Origin: Synechococcus sp. Cruz CV12-2-Slac-r | Lineage (GTDB): Bacteria; Cyanobacteriota; Cyanobacteriia; PCC-6307; Cyanobiaceae | Direction of reading: 5' to 3' | NCBI RefSeq assembly: GCF_024346075.1 | Contig: NZ_JAGQEK010000006.1 | Location: 1-33,347, forward strand | Length of the DNA stretch: 33,347 nucleotides | Shown here: positions 8,461 to 17,419 of the stretch, piece after piece | Numbering within the stretch: the stretch's first letter is position 1 | Layout of the letters: each line of letters begins with the position of its first letter | Program-made: the position numbers and the translations under genes | Notes under the pieces: model-generated | Databases searched by the model: none | Seen by the model: the letters and a program-made list of their open reading frames with translations, nothing else | Told to the model about the DNA's origin: nothing

Positions 8461-8500
8461 ATTATAAATTATTAATTAATTATTAATTAGTTATTAATTG
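8461..8500. repeat. AT-only TTATTAATTA repeats between convergent genes
   Basis: Directly after the ileS stop, 39 of 40 bases are A or T, with repeated units of the form TTATTAATTA/TTATTAATTG. They lie in the 56-bp gap between the convergent ileS and DUF3177 genes. No GC hairpin with a T tract is present, so this is not a standard intrinsic terminator, though the inverted-repeat character could help end transcription from both sides. Confidence 0.5.
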
Positions 8501-8516
8501 GCAACTTCTTAGTTAG

Positions 8517-9131
8517 CTAAAACCCTCCCGCCAAGCGACCCTGGCGCGGCAGGCGCACCAGCAGCCATTGGATTATCCCCACCCCATAAGCCGCAAGCCC
8601 CAAATAACCAAAGAAGCCAGATACAGCTGCTGTCCATTGGGCGCCAAAGAAGAAGCCCAGCACCAAAGCCAGCACCCCTTGGAAATGACCCGGCGCCTCT
8701 AGCCAGAGGGCGCAGCTAGCTGCTGGTGCTTGCCCCCAAGCGCAACCCAAGGCCATTGCACTCAAGCCAAATCCCAGCAGGCTTAATGCCGTTAAGGCCC
8801 AACGCCACAGCCGCATCGTGAAAGGCAAGGCTCGAAACGGCGGCAGATCGGCCAACTCTTCATTTAGATCTACCCAAAACCACAACGACACCACAATCAA
8901 TAACTGGGCCAAGGTGGCCGTTATGAATGCCATTGGCCTAGCTGCTGCCATCAGCAGCACTGTGATCCCCAGCAAGCTGCTCACTTTCCAATACAAATTC
9001 AGCAATCGCACCAAAGCAGGCTCCTGCCGCATTGCCGCCCACACCAGTAACACCAGTGGTAAACCCACGGCGAACACCAGCTCCAAGCGATAAATCATCC
9101 ACACCAAACTGCGTAGCAGAGGAAGGGCCAT
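8517..9131 (-). CDS. DUF3177 family membrane protein
   Basis: 204 aa, strongly hydrophobic with about five or six membrane spans (near 14-32, 50-65, 70-87, 107-129, 150-165 and 172-192). Seen: SLVWMIYRLELVFAVGLPLVLLVW at the start, FWVDLNEELADLPPFRALPF in a loop, and the C-terminal IIQWLLVRLPRQGRLAGGF, which I recognise as the cyanobacterial/plastid DUF3177 pattern. Function is unknown to me; the cyanobacterial and plant distribution suggests a thylakoid-related role (inference). It converges on ileS across a 56-bp AT-rich gap, and its start is 89 bp from the divergent FIST gene, so that gap should hold both promoters. Confidence 0.85.
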   Translation of the reverse strand: MALPLLRSLVWMIYRLELVFAVGLPLVLLVWAAMRQEPALVRLLNLYWKVSSLLGITVLLMAAARPMAFITATLAQLLIVVSLWFWVDLNEELADLPPFRALPFTMRLWRWALTALSLLGFGLSAMALGCAWGQAPAASCALWLEAPGHFQGVLALVLGFFFGAQWTAAVSGFFGYLGLAAYGVGIIQWLLVRLPRQGRLAGGF

Positions 9132-9220
9132 GGAAAAGATTGAGTTTGGGCCATTATCCGCAACATGATCCGCAATCAGTTCAGCACTGGCATTAAGGTC
9201 GAAAAACTATCCGCCCCTTC

Positions 9221-10474
9221 ATGCTGCAACTGTTTAAAGGCAGCAAATCCACTCCTCTGGTGCGCACTGCCCTTTCCCAGCAGCCTGCACTGGAGCAAGC
9301 GGTTGCTGAATTAGCCCAGCAATTGAAAGGGCTTGGTGAGATGGATCTCGCCCTTGTATTTGCCAGTAGTAGTTACGCCAGTGATTTACCAAGGCTGCTG
9401 CCTTTGCTGCAAAAGCAATTGCGCTGTAGCCACTGGCTCGGCGCTTGCGGTGGTGGCGTAATTGGCACAAATACAACCGGAATACCGCAAGAAATCGAAT
9501 CCGGCCCAGCTATCAGCATCACTTTGATGCGCTTACCGGGGGTAAAACTGAGCCCATTTCAGATAAACCTCAACAAATTGCCCGATCTCGATGGGCCCCG
9601 GGAACCCTGGATGGAGGCCGTTGGGGCAGATCCAGAAGCCGGTGGAGCGATGTTGATTTGGATTGATCCAGCCAGTAGTGGCATAAACGACCTGATCAGC
9701 GGCCTTGATTACGGTTACCCAAGCATGGCCAAGCTCGGCGGCTTGGCTGGTCAACACAGCGCAAACCATGGTGGTTTGTTTTTTGGCGATCAAGTTTGCA
9801 GCGGTGCTGTGGGTTGCGTGATCAGCGGCACCTTCAGCCTTCAGCCATTGGTTGCTCAAGGCTGCCGGCCGATTGGCCCCATATTTGAAGTGGCTCAAGC
9901 TCAACGCAATGTGCTGCTGGAATTACGCCAGGGCGATGCCTTGCAGAACCCCCTAGCGGCCTTACAAGGCCTGATCGGCGAGCTGCCCAGCAGTGATCGC
10001 GATCTACTGCGCAATGCCCTGTTTGTGGGTTTAGGTAAGGAGAGCTTCACCATGCCAAATCCAGAAACACCACAGGTATCGCCCTTTTTAGTGCGCAATT
10101 TGATGGGTATGGATCCGCGCCTTGGCGCAATTGCAGTAGCCGATCGCTTACGCATTGGGCAGCAACTGCAATTCCAATTGCGCGATGGCAACAGCTCACG
10201 CCAGGAATTGCATGAACTGCTAAAAATCCAGCAGCAGCAACAGCCAAAACCCCTAGCTGCCTTGCTTTTTGCCTGCCTTGGTCGTGGGAAGGGGCTCTAT
10301 GGCGAAGAAAATGTTGATGTGGGCCTCTGCCGTGAACTTTTCCCTGATGTGCCCGTTGCCGGTTTGTTTTGCAATGGTGAGATCGGCCCCGTGGCAGGCA
10401 GCACCCAAATGCATGGCTACACCGCAAGCTGGGCTTTCCTTGTGCCAAACCCTGAGCTAGAGCCTGGTAAGTAG
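9221..10474 (+). CDS. FIST N/FIST C domain protein
   Basis: 417 aa, no signal peptide or membrane span. The N-terminal half (about 35-230) has the FIST_N pattern: DLALVFASSSYASDLPRLLP, then LGACGGGVIG (a GC-S/T-GG-like motif) and LGGLAGQHSANHGGLFFGD. The C-terminal half (about 240-400) is FIST_C, with FVGLGKES, NLMGMDPRLGAIAVADRLRIGQQLQFQLRD, LLFACLGRGKGLYG and VAGLFCNGEIGPVAG. FIST is a proposed sensory input domain for small ligands, possibly amino acids, usually attached to signalling modules; here it is free-standing, as in many picocyanobacteria. The trmB start follows its stop with no gap, so they are almost certainly co-transcribed. Confidence 0.85.
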   Translation: MLQLFKGSKSTPLVRTALSQQPALEQAVAELAQQLKGLGEMDLALVFASSSYASDLPRLLPLLQKQLRCSHWLGACGGGVIGTNTTGIPQEIESGPAISITLMRLPGVKLSPFQINLNKLPDLDGPREPWMEAVGADPEAGGAMLIWIDPASSGINDLISGLDYGYPSMAKLGGLAGQHSANHGGLFFGDQVCSGAVGCVISGTFSLQPLVAQGCRPIGPIFEVAQAQRNVLLELRQGDALQNPLAALQGLIGELPSSDRDLLRNALFVGLGKESFTMPNPETPQVSPFLVRNLMGMDPRLGAIAVADRLRIGQQLQFQLRDGNSSRQELHELLKIQQQQQPKPLAALLFACLGRGKGLYGEENVDVGLCRELFPDVPVAGLFCNGEIGPVAGSTQMHGYTASWAFLVPNPELEPGK

Positions 10475-11137
10475 TTGCGGCAACACGTAAATCCCCTCAG
10501 CAGTTTTTACCAGCTGGAACGCCAGCTGCCAGCAATTGCTGAGCTGTTTCCAGATCCAGCCCTTCCCCTCCACCTAGATATTGGCTGCGCCAGGGGGCGC
10601 TTTCTTTTAGCCCTCGCTCCCCAAAGGCAAAACCACAATCACTTAGGCCTTGAAATCCGCAGGCCATTGGTGGATTTAGCGGAGGCTGATCGCCGCAAGC
10701 TGGAACTAACGAATCTCTATTTTCTTTTTTGTAATGCCAATATTAGCCTTGAAGATTGGCTACAACAATTACCACCAAATCTTTTGAAGCTGGTAACAAT
10801 TCAATACCCGGATCCATGGTTTAAAAAAAGGCACCACAAACGCCGAATGGTGCAACCATCTTTAATCACTGCCCTAGCGAAGGCGATGGCGCCTGATGCA
10901 CAACTATTTCTGCAAAGTGATGTGCCCGAGGTGATTCGCTTAATGCTGGAGGCTGTTGATAATTGCCAGGCTATTGATAACACTCATGTTTTTTACCCCT
11001 GCGATGGCGGCAGCTGGATGGAGCTAAACCCTTTTCCCTATGCCACTGAGAGGGAAGCTCAGGTGCTCGAAAAAAACCTTCCTGTTTATCGCAGGCTCTT
11101 TGCAAAACGCGCTGGCTCCATAATCCAAACCAACTAA
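10475..11137 (+). CDS. trmB: tRNA (guanine-N7-)-methyltransferase
   Basis: 220 aa from a TTG start placed immediately after the FIST-gene stop; MRQHVNPLS is the standard cyanobacterial TrmB N-terminus, which fixes this unusual start. Seen: the SAM-binding motif LDIGCARGRFLL (34-45), LGLEIRRPLV (57-66), and the family signature YPDPWFKKRHHKRRMVQ (111-127), where the aspartate and basic cluster bind the target guanine. It methylates G46 in the variable loop of tRNAs, in the cytoplasm. The abutting stop/TTG arrangement implies translational coupling to the FIST gene. ictB follows after 18 bp in the same direction, so FIST-trmB-ictB-kinase looks like one operon. Confidence 0.95.
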   Translation: MRQHVNPLSSFYQLERQLPAIAELFPDPALPLHLDIGCARGRFLLALAPQRQNHNHLGLEIRRPLVDLAEADRRKLELTNLYFLFCNANISLEDWLQQLPPNLLKLVTIQYPDPWFKKRHHKRRMVQPSLITALAKAMAPDAQLFLQSDVPEVIRLMLEAVDNCQAIDNTHVFYPCDGGSWMELNPFPYATEREAQVLEKNLPVYRRLFAKRAGSIIQTN

Positions 11138-11155
11138 GTTTTAAAAGTGCCGTTT

Positions 11156-12466
11156 ATGGTTTCAACCCCTGCGATCCCGTGGTTGCTGCGTTGGCAGGGG
11201 CTATGGCATGGAGGCGCAAAATCAAGCCGGCTAGCACCTCTATTGCCACAGCTGGCGGGGGGGTTATTGGTAGCGCTGCTGCTGCTGCTACCCCTCGCCG
11301 ATCGCGGCGGGCTTGGCTTATTGATAAGCGCTTGCAGTGTGTTGTGGCTTGTGTGGTGCCTTTCCGCCCCCCCAAGCTCAAAACCACTGGGGGCAATTAA
11401 TGGCTGGTTGCTGGCTTATCTCGCCTTGGCGCTGCTCGCAACAGGGTTTTCGCCCGTGCCTGCTGCTGCTGCAAAAGGTTTATTCAAATTATTGAGTTAC
11501 TTAGGTGTTTATGCATTGATGCGCAGGCTTTTGGATGAAGCCCCCCGTTGGTGGGATCGATTACTCGCTGGCCTGCTGCTGGGGGAGCTAATTACTGCCG
11601 TGATCGGCTTGCGCCAGTTATATGGCGACACCACTGAGTTAGCCCGTTGGGCTGATCCAAATTCTGTTGCTGATGGCACGCAGCGGATCTACAGCAGCCT
11701 TGAAAATCCGAATTTACTTGCTGGATATTTAATCCCAATCTTGCCGCTTGCCTTAGTGGCTTTGCTGCGTTGGCGGAGCCCTTGGTTGCGCTTATTTGCC
11801 CTTACTAGCTTTTTATTAGGTGCCGTTGCAATGCTGTTCACCTACAGCCGAGGCGGCTGGATTGGCATGGTGCTGGCCCTTGCTGTTTTAGGCCTACTCC
11901 TATTACTACGTTTCAGCCACTTACTGGCAGCTCCTTTAAAACGCTGGTTGCCGCCATTAGTAATCGCTTTTGTGGTGCTGGCCTTAGTGGTTGCAGCCGT
12001 GAAGGTGGAACCACTGCGGGTGCGGTTGATGAGCATGGCTGCCGGCCGGGAAGATAGCTCCAACAACTTCCGCATCAATGTGTGGTTAGCAGCTATCGAG
12101 ATGATTCAAGATCGCCCCTGGCTTGGTATTGGCCCTGGAAACACAATTTTCAACTTGATCTATCCCCTTTACCAACAGCCGCGTTTCACCGCTTTAAGTG
12201 CCTATTCAGTACCCCTTGAACTTGCAGTTGAAACCGGCATTCCCGGTTTGCTTGCGGTTTTTGGATTGCTAATTACAAGCTTAAAAATTGGCTTCAGCCA
12301 GATCTATAGAGATTTGTTTTTAAGCCTGCCTTGCCTTGGTGCAATTGCTGCTTTGGTGGGATTAGCGGGCCATGGCTTTGTAGATACGATCTTTTTTAGG
12401 CCTGAGGTGCAAATCAGCGGCTGGTTTGTGCTCGCAACCCTTGGCGCCAAACAAACGGATGACTAA
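11156..12466 (+). CDS. ictB: IctB family protein (O-antigen ligase-like polytopic membrane protein)
   Basis: 436 aa from ATG 11156 (MVSTPAIPWLLRWQG); a GTG three codons earlier is also open. About ten to eleven membrane spans are visible. The central part carries the Wzy_C/O-antigen ligase pattern: YSSLENPNLLAGYLIPILPL, LFTYSRGGWIGM and RPWLGIGPGNTIFN. The overall match is to IctB, first reported as an inorganic-carbon accumulation factor in Synechococcus. The direct bicarbonate-transport role has since been questioned, and the ligase-like fold suggests a part in surface polysaccharide metabolism instead. Its last 8 bp overlap the start of the GlcNAc-kinase-like gene, consistent with translational coupling and with a sugar-related role (inference). 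Confidence 0.88.
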   Translation: MVSTPAIPWLLRWQGLWHGGAKSSRLAPLLPQLAGGLLVALLLLLPLADRGGLGLLISACSVLWLVWCLSAPPSSKPLGAINGWLLAYLALALLATGFSPVPAAAAKGLFKLLSYLGVYALMRRLLDEAPRWWDRLLAGLLLGELITAVIGLRQLYGDTTELARWADPNSVADGTQRIYSSLENPNLLAGYLIPILPLALVALLRWRSPWLRLFALTSFLLGAVAMLFTYSRGGWIGMVLALAVLGLLLLLRFSHLLAAPLKRWLPPLVIAFVVLALVVAAVKVEPLRVRLMSMAAGREDSSNNFRINVWLAAIEMIQDRPWLGIGPGNTIFNLIYPLYQQPRFTALSAYSVPLELAVETGIPGLLAVFGLLITSLKIGFSQIYRDLFLSLPCLGAIAALVGLAGHGFVDTIFFRPEVQISGWFVLATLGAKQTDD

Positions 12467-13391
12467 ATCAATCGTTTTGGCTGGATTTGATGCAGGCCAA
12501 ACCCATACCCGCTGCCGCCTTGCTCTAGCTGATGGCACCGTATTAGCGGAAGGGGAAGGCAGTGGCGTAAGCCACCTCAGCAGTGCCGGCGGCCCAGAAC
12601 AATTTCAACAAGCCCTACGCAGCAGCTTTATTGCGGCAAGCAGTTGTTGCGAATTAAAAGAACCAATCCAAGCTGCTGCGATTGGGGCCAGTGGCATTGA
12701 GCTCCAGAGCCCCACTCAAAGCCTTGGCACCCGATTAGCCCAAGAAACCCTGGCGATGCAGGCGGTTTTGGTAACTGGTGATGAACGCACTGCCCTTGCC
12801 GGCGCCTTTCCCGCTGGAGCAGAAGGCATTGTTTTAATCAGCGGCACTGGCGCCATTGCCGTTGGACGCAATCAATTAGGCAAGCAACATCGCTGTGCTG
12901 GTTGGGGTTGGTTGGTTGATGGGGTGGGTAGTGCCATGGATATCGGCCGCGACGGCTTAGCCCTCAGCCTGCGGATGGCCGATGGACGCCTCCCCGAAAC
13001 AAAGCTCAAATCTGTGCTGTGGGCGGCCCTTGGCGTTAGCCAGCCCCATGAATTAAAAGCTCTGGTGGTTGATCCAAGCTTCGGCGCTGCAGGATTTGCC
13101 CGCCTTGCCCCTTTGGTGAGCGATCTAGCTGCAAGCGGTGAAATCAATGCCCAACGGGTTATAGATATTGCTGGCGAAGAATTGGCCTTGATGGTGGAGG
13201 GTGTGGCTACCGCCCTTGAGATGCAAAAGGTGCCGCTTTGCTGTTTTGGTGGAGCGATCGAACATCTAGCTCCACTGCAAGCAAGTTTTCAGGCTGTGTT
13301 GCAACAGCGGCTGCCTGGCTGCAGCCTGCAAAAACCCCTAGGAGATGCCTGCCATGGCGCATTACAACTGGCTGGGGAGTTACTTATTTAA
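12459..13391 (+). CDS. BadF/BadG-type ATPase, N-acetylglucosamine kinase-like
   Basis: 310 aa from ATG 12459 (MTKSIVLAGFDAGQTHTRCRL). It has an actin/hexokinase-fold sugar kinase pattern: phosphate-1 loop GFDAGQTHT (9-17), AAIGASGIE, TGDERTALAGAF, phosphate-2 loop LISGTGAIAVGR, then GWGWLVDGVGSAMDIGRDGL and a late glycine-rich CCFGGAIEHLAP. Relatives phosphorylate N-acetylglucosamine or glucosamine; others are 2-hydroxyacyl-dehydratase activators, but the cysteines those need are not seen here. The gene overlaps ictB by 8 bp and converges on glmM with a 12-bp tail overlap. Next to glmM, a role in salvaging amino sugars released from peptidoglycan is plausible (inference). Cytoplasmic. Confidence 0.8.
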   Translation: MTKSIVLAGFDAGQTHTRCRLALADGTVLAEGEGSGVSHLSSAGGPEQFQQALRSSFIAASSCCELKEPIQAAAIGASGIELQSPTQSLGTRLAQETLAMQAVLVTGDERTALAGAFPAGAEGIVLISGTGAIAVGRNQLGKQHRCAGWGWLVDGVGSAMDIGRDGLALSLRMADGRLPETKLKSVLWAALGVSQPHELKALVVDPSFGAAGFARLAPLVSDLAASGEINAQRVIDIAGEELALMVEGVATALEMQKVPLCCFGGAIEHLAPLQASFQAVLQQRLPGCSLQKPLGDACHGALQLAGELLI

Positions 13392-14756
13392 TTCCCGCTC
13401 TGCAATTACCGAGAGGGTATCAATCCAGCGATCAACTAATTCCGAGCTAGAGGCCTCCACCATCACTCGTAGTAGCGGTTCAGTGCCGGAAGCGCGCACT
13501 AAAACCCTTCCCTCTGCTGCCATTTCCGCCTCTGCCTGGGCCACCGCTTCCACTAACGGGATGCATTTCTGCCATTCCTTACGGCGTTCACGGTTTGGCA
13601 CCTGCACGTTTTGCAAGCGTTGCGGATAAGAAACAAAACTCTGGTTGCGGCGATCCGCCAAGGTTTCACCTTTTTCTAAAAGCGCCGCAAGTTGCAAAGC
13701 AGTAAGCAAACCATCACCGCTCATGCCGTGATGAGCGCAAAGAATATGGCCCGATTGCTCACCGCCAAGGGCTGCTCCCTGCTGCTCCATCGCTTGATGC
13801 ACAAATTGATCTCCCACAGCAGTGCGCTCAAGTGCGCCGCCACGGCTATTCCAGGCCCGTTCAAAACCAAGATTGCTCATCACAGTTGCTATGAGCAACT
13901 GTTTTGGCAGCTGGCCCGCTGCCGCTAAAGCAGAGCCCCACATAAACAAAATGTGATCACCATCTACCAAGCGGCCCTGGCCATCCACTGCCAACACCCG
14001 ATCGGCATCGCCATCAAAAGCAAAACCCATCTCAGCGCCGTGTTGCAACACCGCCTGCTGCAATGGCTCCAAATGGGTGCTACCGCAACCCACATTGATG
14101 GCCTCGCCATCAGGGGTGCCATGGAGCTCTATCACTTCAGCGCCAAGGCTCCTAAATAGTTCCGTGCTGCAGGCAGTGGCAGATCCCCAGCAAAGATCCA
14201 AAACGATGCGTCTACCGCTGAGCTGGTTATCAACCAGCCCCTGCCGCACCAATTGGCGGTAGTTATCAAGCAGGTCTTGGCGTTGATAGATGTTGCCGCA
14301 ACGGTTGAGCGCTGGGGTTAATTCTCCCCGCAAACCCAACTCAATCGCCTGCTGTTGCCGCCTACCCAACTTGGCGCCACCAGCTGCAAACAACTTGATG
14401 CCGTTGTCTTGCGGCGGGTTATGGCTAGCCGAAACCATCACGCCACCTGCTGCCCCGAGCTGTTGCACCAACCGCGCCACAGCGGGTGTGGGGCATAAAC
14501 CCAGGTTCCACACCTCACGGCCAGCGGCAGTGAGGCCAGCTTCCAAAGCAGCAGTCAACATTGCCCCACTAGTGCGGGAATCGCGGCCGATTAACACTGG
14601 CCCCTCCCCTTGCAACACCTGCCCGCCCCAGTAGCCCACCTGAAGAGCTAAGGCGGGGGTCATCAAAGTGCCAACGCGGCCGCGAATGCCATCGGTGCCA
14701 AAGCTCACACCTGCAGGGAAAGGGGAACCCACCGGGTGGCCAGAAAGATCAGCCAT
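13380..14756 (-). CDS. glmM: Phosphoglucosamine mutase
   Basis: 458 aa, normal GlmM length. Seen: the N-terminal SFGTDGIRGRVG, the phosphoserine loop SASHNPPQDNGIK (active serine near residue 105), the magnesium loop DGDADRVL (near 243-250), GGEQSGH, and the C-terminal phosphate-binding RASGTEPLLRVMVE. It interconverts glucosamine-6-phosphate and glucosamine-1-phosphate, the step that feeds UDP-GlcNAc for peptidoglycan and lipopolysaccharide. Cytoplasmic. It overlaps the convergent GlcNAc-kinase-like gene by 12 bp at the 3' end. A small membrane-protein gene on the same strand ends 59 bp upstream and may be in the same transcript. Other relevant genes here are murG and a lytic transglycosylase. 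Confidence 0.95.
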   Translation of the reverse strand: MADLSGHPVGSPFPAGVSFGTDGIRGRVGTLMTPALALQVGYWGGQVLQGEGPVLIGRDSRTSGAMLTAALEAGLTAAGREVWNLGLCPTPAVARLVQQLGAAGGVMVSASHNPPQDNGIKLFAAGGAKLGRRQQQAIELGLRGELTPALNRCGNIYQRQDLLDNYRQLVRQGLVDNQLSGRRIVLDLCWGSATACSTELFRSLGAEVIELHGTPDGEAINVGCGSTHLEPLQQAVLQHGAEMGFAFDGDADRVLAVDGQGRLVDGDHILFMWGSALAAAGQLPKQLLIATVMSNLGFERAWNSRGGALERTAVGDQFVHQAMEQQGAALGGEQSGHILCAHHGMSGDGLLTALQLAALLEKGETLADRRNQSFVSYPQRLQNVQVPNRERRKEWQKCIPLVEAVAQAEAEMAAEGRVLVRASGTEPLLRVMVEASSSELVDRWIDTLSVIAERELNK

Positions 14757-14815
14757 GGCAGAAAAATCTCTTGCCCGCAGGGTAACCGCAGCTGCTGATC
14801 ACCAGCTAGATCCCC

Positions 14816-15082
14816 CTACTGCCAGCGTTGGGGCCGCCAAGCAAGGGCCGCAAGTTCAATGGCGCCCCAAAGCAGCAAGGCGCCAATTACAGCCCCGGGC
14901 AACCACTGAAAAGGTGGAATTGGCCGCAATAACCAACTGCCAAGGCCTAGGGCTACGGCTACGGCACAGCGGCGTTTTTGCAGCTCTAAGGGCAAAAGAT
15001 CTGGCCCTAAATAGCGCTGCAACCGCTGTAAAAATCCGAGCGCTGAATTAAGCAATTGGAATAGCCGGATCAACAAAGCCAT
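14816..15082 (-). CDS. Small membrane protein, unknown
   Basis: 88 aa from ATG 15082 (MALLIRLFQLLNSALG); an ATG four codons earlier (15094) is equally open. Seen: an amphipathic N-terminal helix, a basic middle (LELQKRRCAVAVALGLGSWLL), one or two membrane spans (about 45-55 and 65-83, PGAVIGALLLWGAIELAALAW) and a basic tail. I do not recognise the family. It lies upstream of glmM on the same strand and is divergent from the lytic transglycosylase gene, whose start region it touches, so the promoters must overlap coding sequence or lie in the few tens of bases between alternative starts. Confidence 0.6.
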   Translation of the reverse strand: MALLIRLFQLLNSALGFLQRLQRYLGPDLLPLELQKRRCAVAVALGLGSWLLRPIPPFQWLPGAVIGALLLWGAIELAALAWRPQRWQ

Positions 15083-15123
15083 TGTTGCCCCCATACGATG
15101 CCAGCGCCAATGGCACAGAAAAA

Positions 15124-16827
15124 GTGTTGGGCTTAAAACAACGGGGAGCAGTGGGATTAGCTGCTGTTGCCTTGGGCACTGCCATTGCTTTAGCGCTATT
15201 GCAGCAGCAGCTACTACGCCAAAGGCCCAGCCTTAATAGCAATAGCGATTTATCTTTTTTACGCCGCAGCGCCAGGTTTGATCCCGATCCACAGCGTCGC
15301 AGGGAGGCACGCCTAATCCTTGTAGGCCAAGTAGTTGATAGCGCCAGCCAATTGCAATTATTGCGGGGGCAAGGTTGGGGAAATCCCAGGCAGGAGACAC
15401 TTCTGGCGCCAATCAGCCTCAAATTGGAGGCCCTAGCCCAAGCGCAATTAGGCCAAACAGAAGCAGCTAAAAAGAGTTGGCAATACCTGTTTAGACAGTT
15501 TCCCGCCGCTCCCCCCAGCGCTGATGCCCTTTACGCCTTAAGCAAACCGGTGGAATTGTTTAAACAATTCCCAGCCCATCCCGCTGCCTTAGCCGCAGCG
15601 GTTAAGTGGCACCAGCAAAAGGGTGGCAGCGAAGCAGGTTTGCACCTGGCTCGTTATGGCAAGCGCTGGCCTGGTGCCGGGGCAGCAATGGCAGCCGCCT
15701 GCAAGCAATCGAAACAGCCTGTAAGCGCTGAAAACAAGCAACTACTGGCAGCTGGCTTAGTTGCCCAAGGGGATCTAGCAGCTGCCAATCGCTGCCTAGG
15801 CGATAAAAAAACAAAGCTGCAAGAACAAGTTGAACCGCTCAGTGCCACAAGCAAGGCCTGGCAAATAACTAGAGAATTACTTGTAAAACGCCAATGGGCA
15901 AAGGCCTACAACTTCCTCGCCCAAGCAAACCCAGATAAACAAAGCGCTCCAATCGCTGCGCGCAGCCGCTTTTGGATGGGGTTATGCGCCTGGCAGCAGG
16001 GCCAAAAAGCAGAGGCAAGGGCTATTTGGCAAAACCAATTGCAGCAATATCCCTATGGCTATTACGCCTGGCGGGCCAGTGTTCGCTTGGGGGTTACAGC
16101 GCCAGCGCCAGCGCAAGCTGCAAAAAGCGCTGGTTTACTGCCCGCACCGTTAGCAAAATTAGAAAGCCTGGGCTTGCATGCTGAAGCTTGGGAGCATTGG
16201 CGCACCTGGCGCTTGGGCCAATCGGCGCAAACAGCTGCAGATCTTTGGAGGGAAGGCCAGTTGCGGCTTTCAGTGGGGGATAGCTGGCTAGGGCTTGCTC
16301 AACTTGATAGCGCAGCCCTGGCTGGAGTAGCCAGCAACAAAGAACAACAAAGCCTTCTGGAGAAGCAGAGGCATCCCTTAAGTTTCAGCGCAGAACTTGG
16401 CGCTGCTGCTCGCAAAGCGGGGATCGAACCACTGCTGCTGCAAGGGGTAGCCCGGCAGGAATCACGCCTCAATACAACGGTGCGGTCGCCGGCTGGGGCG
16501 GTGGGGCTTCTGCAACTGATGCCCGCTACGGCGCAGGAACTAGCAGGGGTAAAACTCACGGATATGGAGCTGGAAAAAGCAAGCCTTAATTCCCAACTGG
16601 GGGGGCGCTATTTAAAACAAATGCTTGTGGAATCAAAAGGTAATATCTTCCTTGCTGTTGCCAGTTACAACGCCGGGCCAGGGGCTGCAGGCAGCTGGCA
16701 AAATGAAACATTGCAGCAAATTCCTGAATTATGGGTGGAAACAATTCCATATCCTGAAACTAGAATCTATGTAAAAAGTGTGCTCGGTGGCAAGTTTAGC
16801 TACGAACAGCTGAGCCGCCTTAAATAA
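15124..16827 (+). CDS. Soluble-type lytic murein transglycosylase, SLT domain with helical repeat region
   Basis: 567 aa from GTG 15124; a TTG at 15082 or 15127 is also possible and no ATG is available. An N-terminal hydrophobic segment (GAVGLAAVALGTAIALALL) is an uncleaved anchor or signal. A long alanine- and glutamine-rich alpha-helical superhelix (about 60-420) follows, like the U-domain of Slt70. The C-terminal SLT domain has the catalytic glutamate in ARQESRLNTT (residue 446), then SPAGAVGLLQLMPATA and the late VASYNAGPGAAGSW. The enzyme cleaves the MurNAc-GlcNAc bond of peptidoglycan, forming 1,6-anhydro ends, in the periplasm. It is near glmM and a putative GlcNAc kinase, which suits a wall-turnover neighbourhood. 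Confidence 0.88.
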   Translation: MLGLKQRGAVGLAAVALGTAIALALLQQQLLRQRPSLNSNSDLSFLRRSARFDPDPQRRREARLILVGQVVDSASQLQLLRGQGWGNPRQETLLAPISLKLEALAQAQLGQTEAAKKSWQYLFRQFPAAPPSADALYALSKPVELFKQFPAHPAALAAAVKWHQQKGGSEAGLHLARYGKRWPGAGAAMAAACKQSKQPVSAENKQLLAAGLVAQGDLAAANRCLGDKKTKLQEQVEPLSATSKAWQITRELLVKRQWAKAYNFLAQANPDKQSAPIAARSRFWMGLCAWQQGQKAEARAIWQNQLQQYPYGYYAWRASVRLGVTAPAPAQAAKSAGLLPAPLAKLESLGLHAEAWEHWRTWRLGQSAQTAADLWREGQLRLSVGDSWLGLAQLDSAALAGVASNKEQQSLLEKQRHPLSFSAELGAAARKAGIEPLLLQGVARQESRLNTTVRSPAGAVGLLQLMPATAQELAGVKLTDMELEKASLNSQLGGRYLKQMLVESKGNIFLAVASYNAGPGAAGSWQNETLQQIPELWVETIPYPETRIYVKSVLGGKFSYEQLSRLK

Positions 16828-16863
16828 TTTAAATACATTTTAACTATTTAACTTATTGGCTCC

Positions 16864-17388
16864 CTAAAGTTTCAGCTGTAGCAGGCTTCTTATCATGGGC
16901 CATTTATGCAATTCCAGATGCATCATTTCACCATAGGTTATAAAAAACATCATAAATGCAGTAAAGCCAAACAAAGCCAGCCAAGATGATGGCCAAATTC
17001 TTAAACGCACCAAATCAAGCCTTGCCAGCAATAAAGCGCTAGCTAATATCAAAAATTCTGAAAAGCCCGGAAGATACAGTAAATACATGCCTCCAACCAC
17101 AACCAAAAAAAGCGTTACTACAAGCGTTAAAACTTTGCTTGCTGCCATAAATAAAGATATCTGGCGTAACACCAAATCTGGCAATGTGCAAAAAAGTGTA
17201 ATAACAAATACTTGGGCTAAATTAAAAATCCAATATGCTTCATCCACCATTGTTGCATCTATCCCGTTACCCCTAAGTAGATCTTGTTGAAATCCCCAAT
17301 GAACACCCAAATAAAAACTAATCAACCCCAGCAGGGTGATCATCGGTGCCCTGAGAGGCAGTAGTAACAATTTCACAGATCCGTTCAT
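16864..17388 (-). CDS. Four-span membrane protein, unknown
   Basis: 174 aa from ATG 17388 (MNGSVKLLLLPLRAP). An ATG at 17442 would add 18 residues and overlap the ferredoxin gene. Four hydrophobic segments are visible: PMITLLGLISFYLGVHWGF, AYWIFNLAQVFVITLFCTLP, KVLTLVVTLFLVVVGGMYLL with SEFLILASALLLA, and SWLALFGFTAFMMFFITYGE. The C-terminus is short and basic. I do not recognise a family. It follows the NIL-domain ferredoxin gene by 31 bp on the same strand, which suggests an operon and a possible link with redox or thylakoid functions (inference only). The codon mix is more AT-rich than in glmM or murG. Confidence 0.65.
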   Translation of the reverse strand: MNGSVKLLLLPLRAPMITLLGLISFYLGVHWGFQQDLLRGNGIDATMVDEAYWIFNLAQVFVITLFCTLPDLVLRQISLFMAASKVLTLVVTLFLVVVGGMYLLYLPGFSEFLILASALLLARLDLVRLRIWPSSWLALFGFTAFMMFFITYGEMMHLELHKWPMIRSLLQLKL

Positions 17389-17419
17389 AACAAAGATGCG
17401 CTTGCAAATAATGCTGTTG

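Noticed and set aside
8461-8516. Possible intrinsic terminator after ileS
   Set aside because: The region is AT-only repeats without a GC stem and T tract; recorded as a repeat instead.
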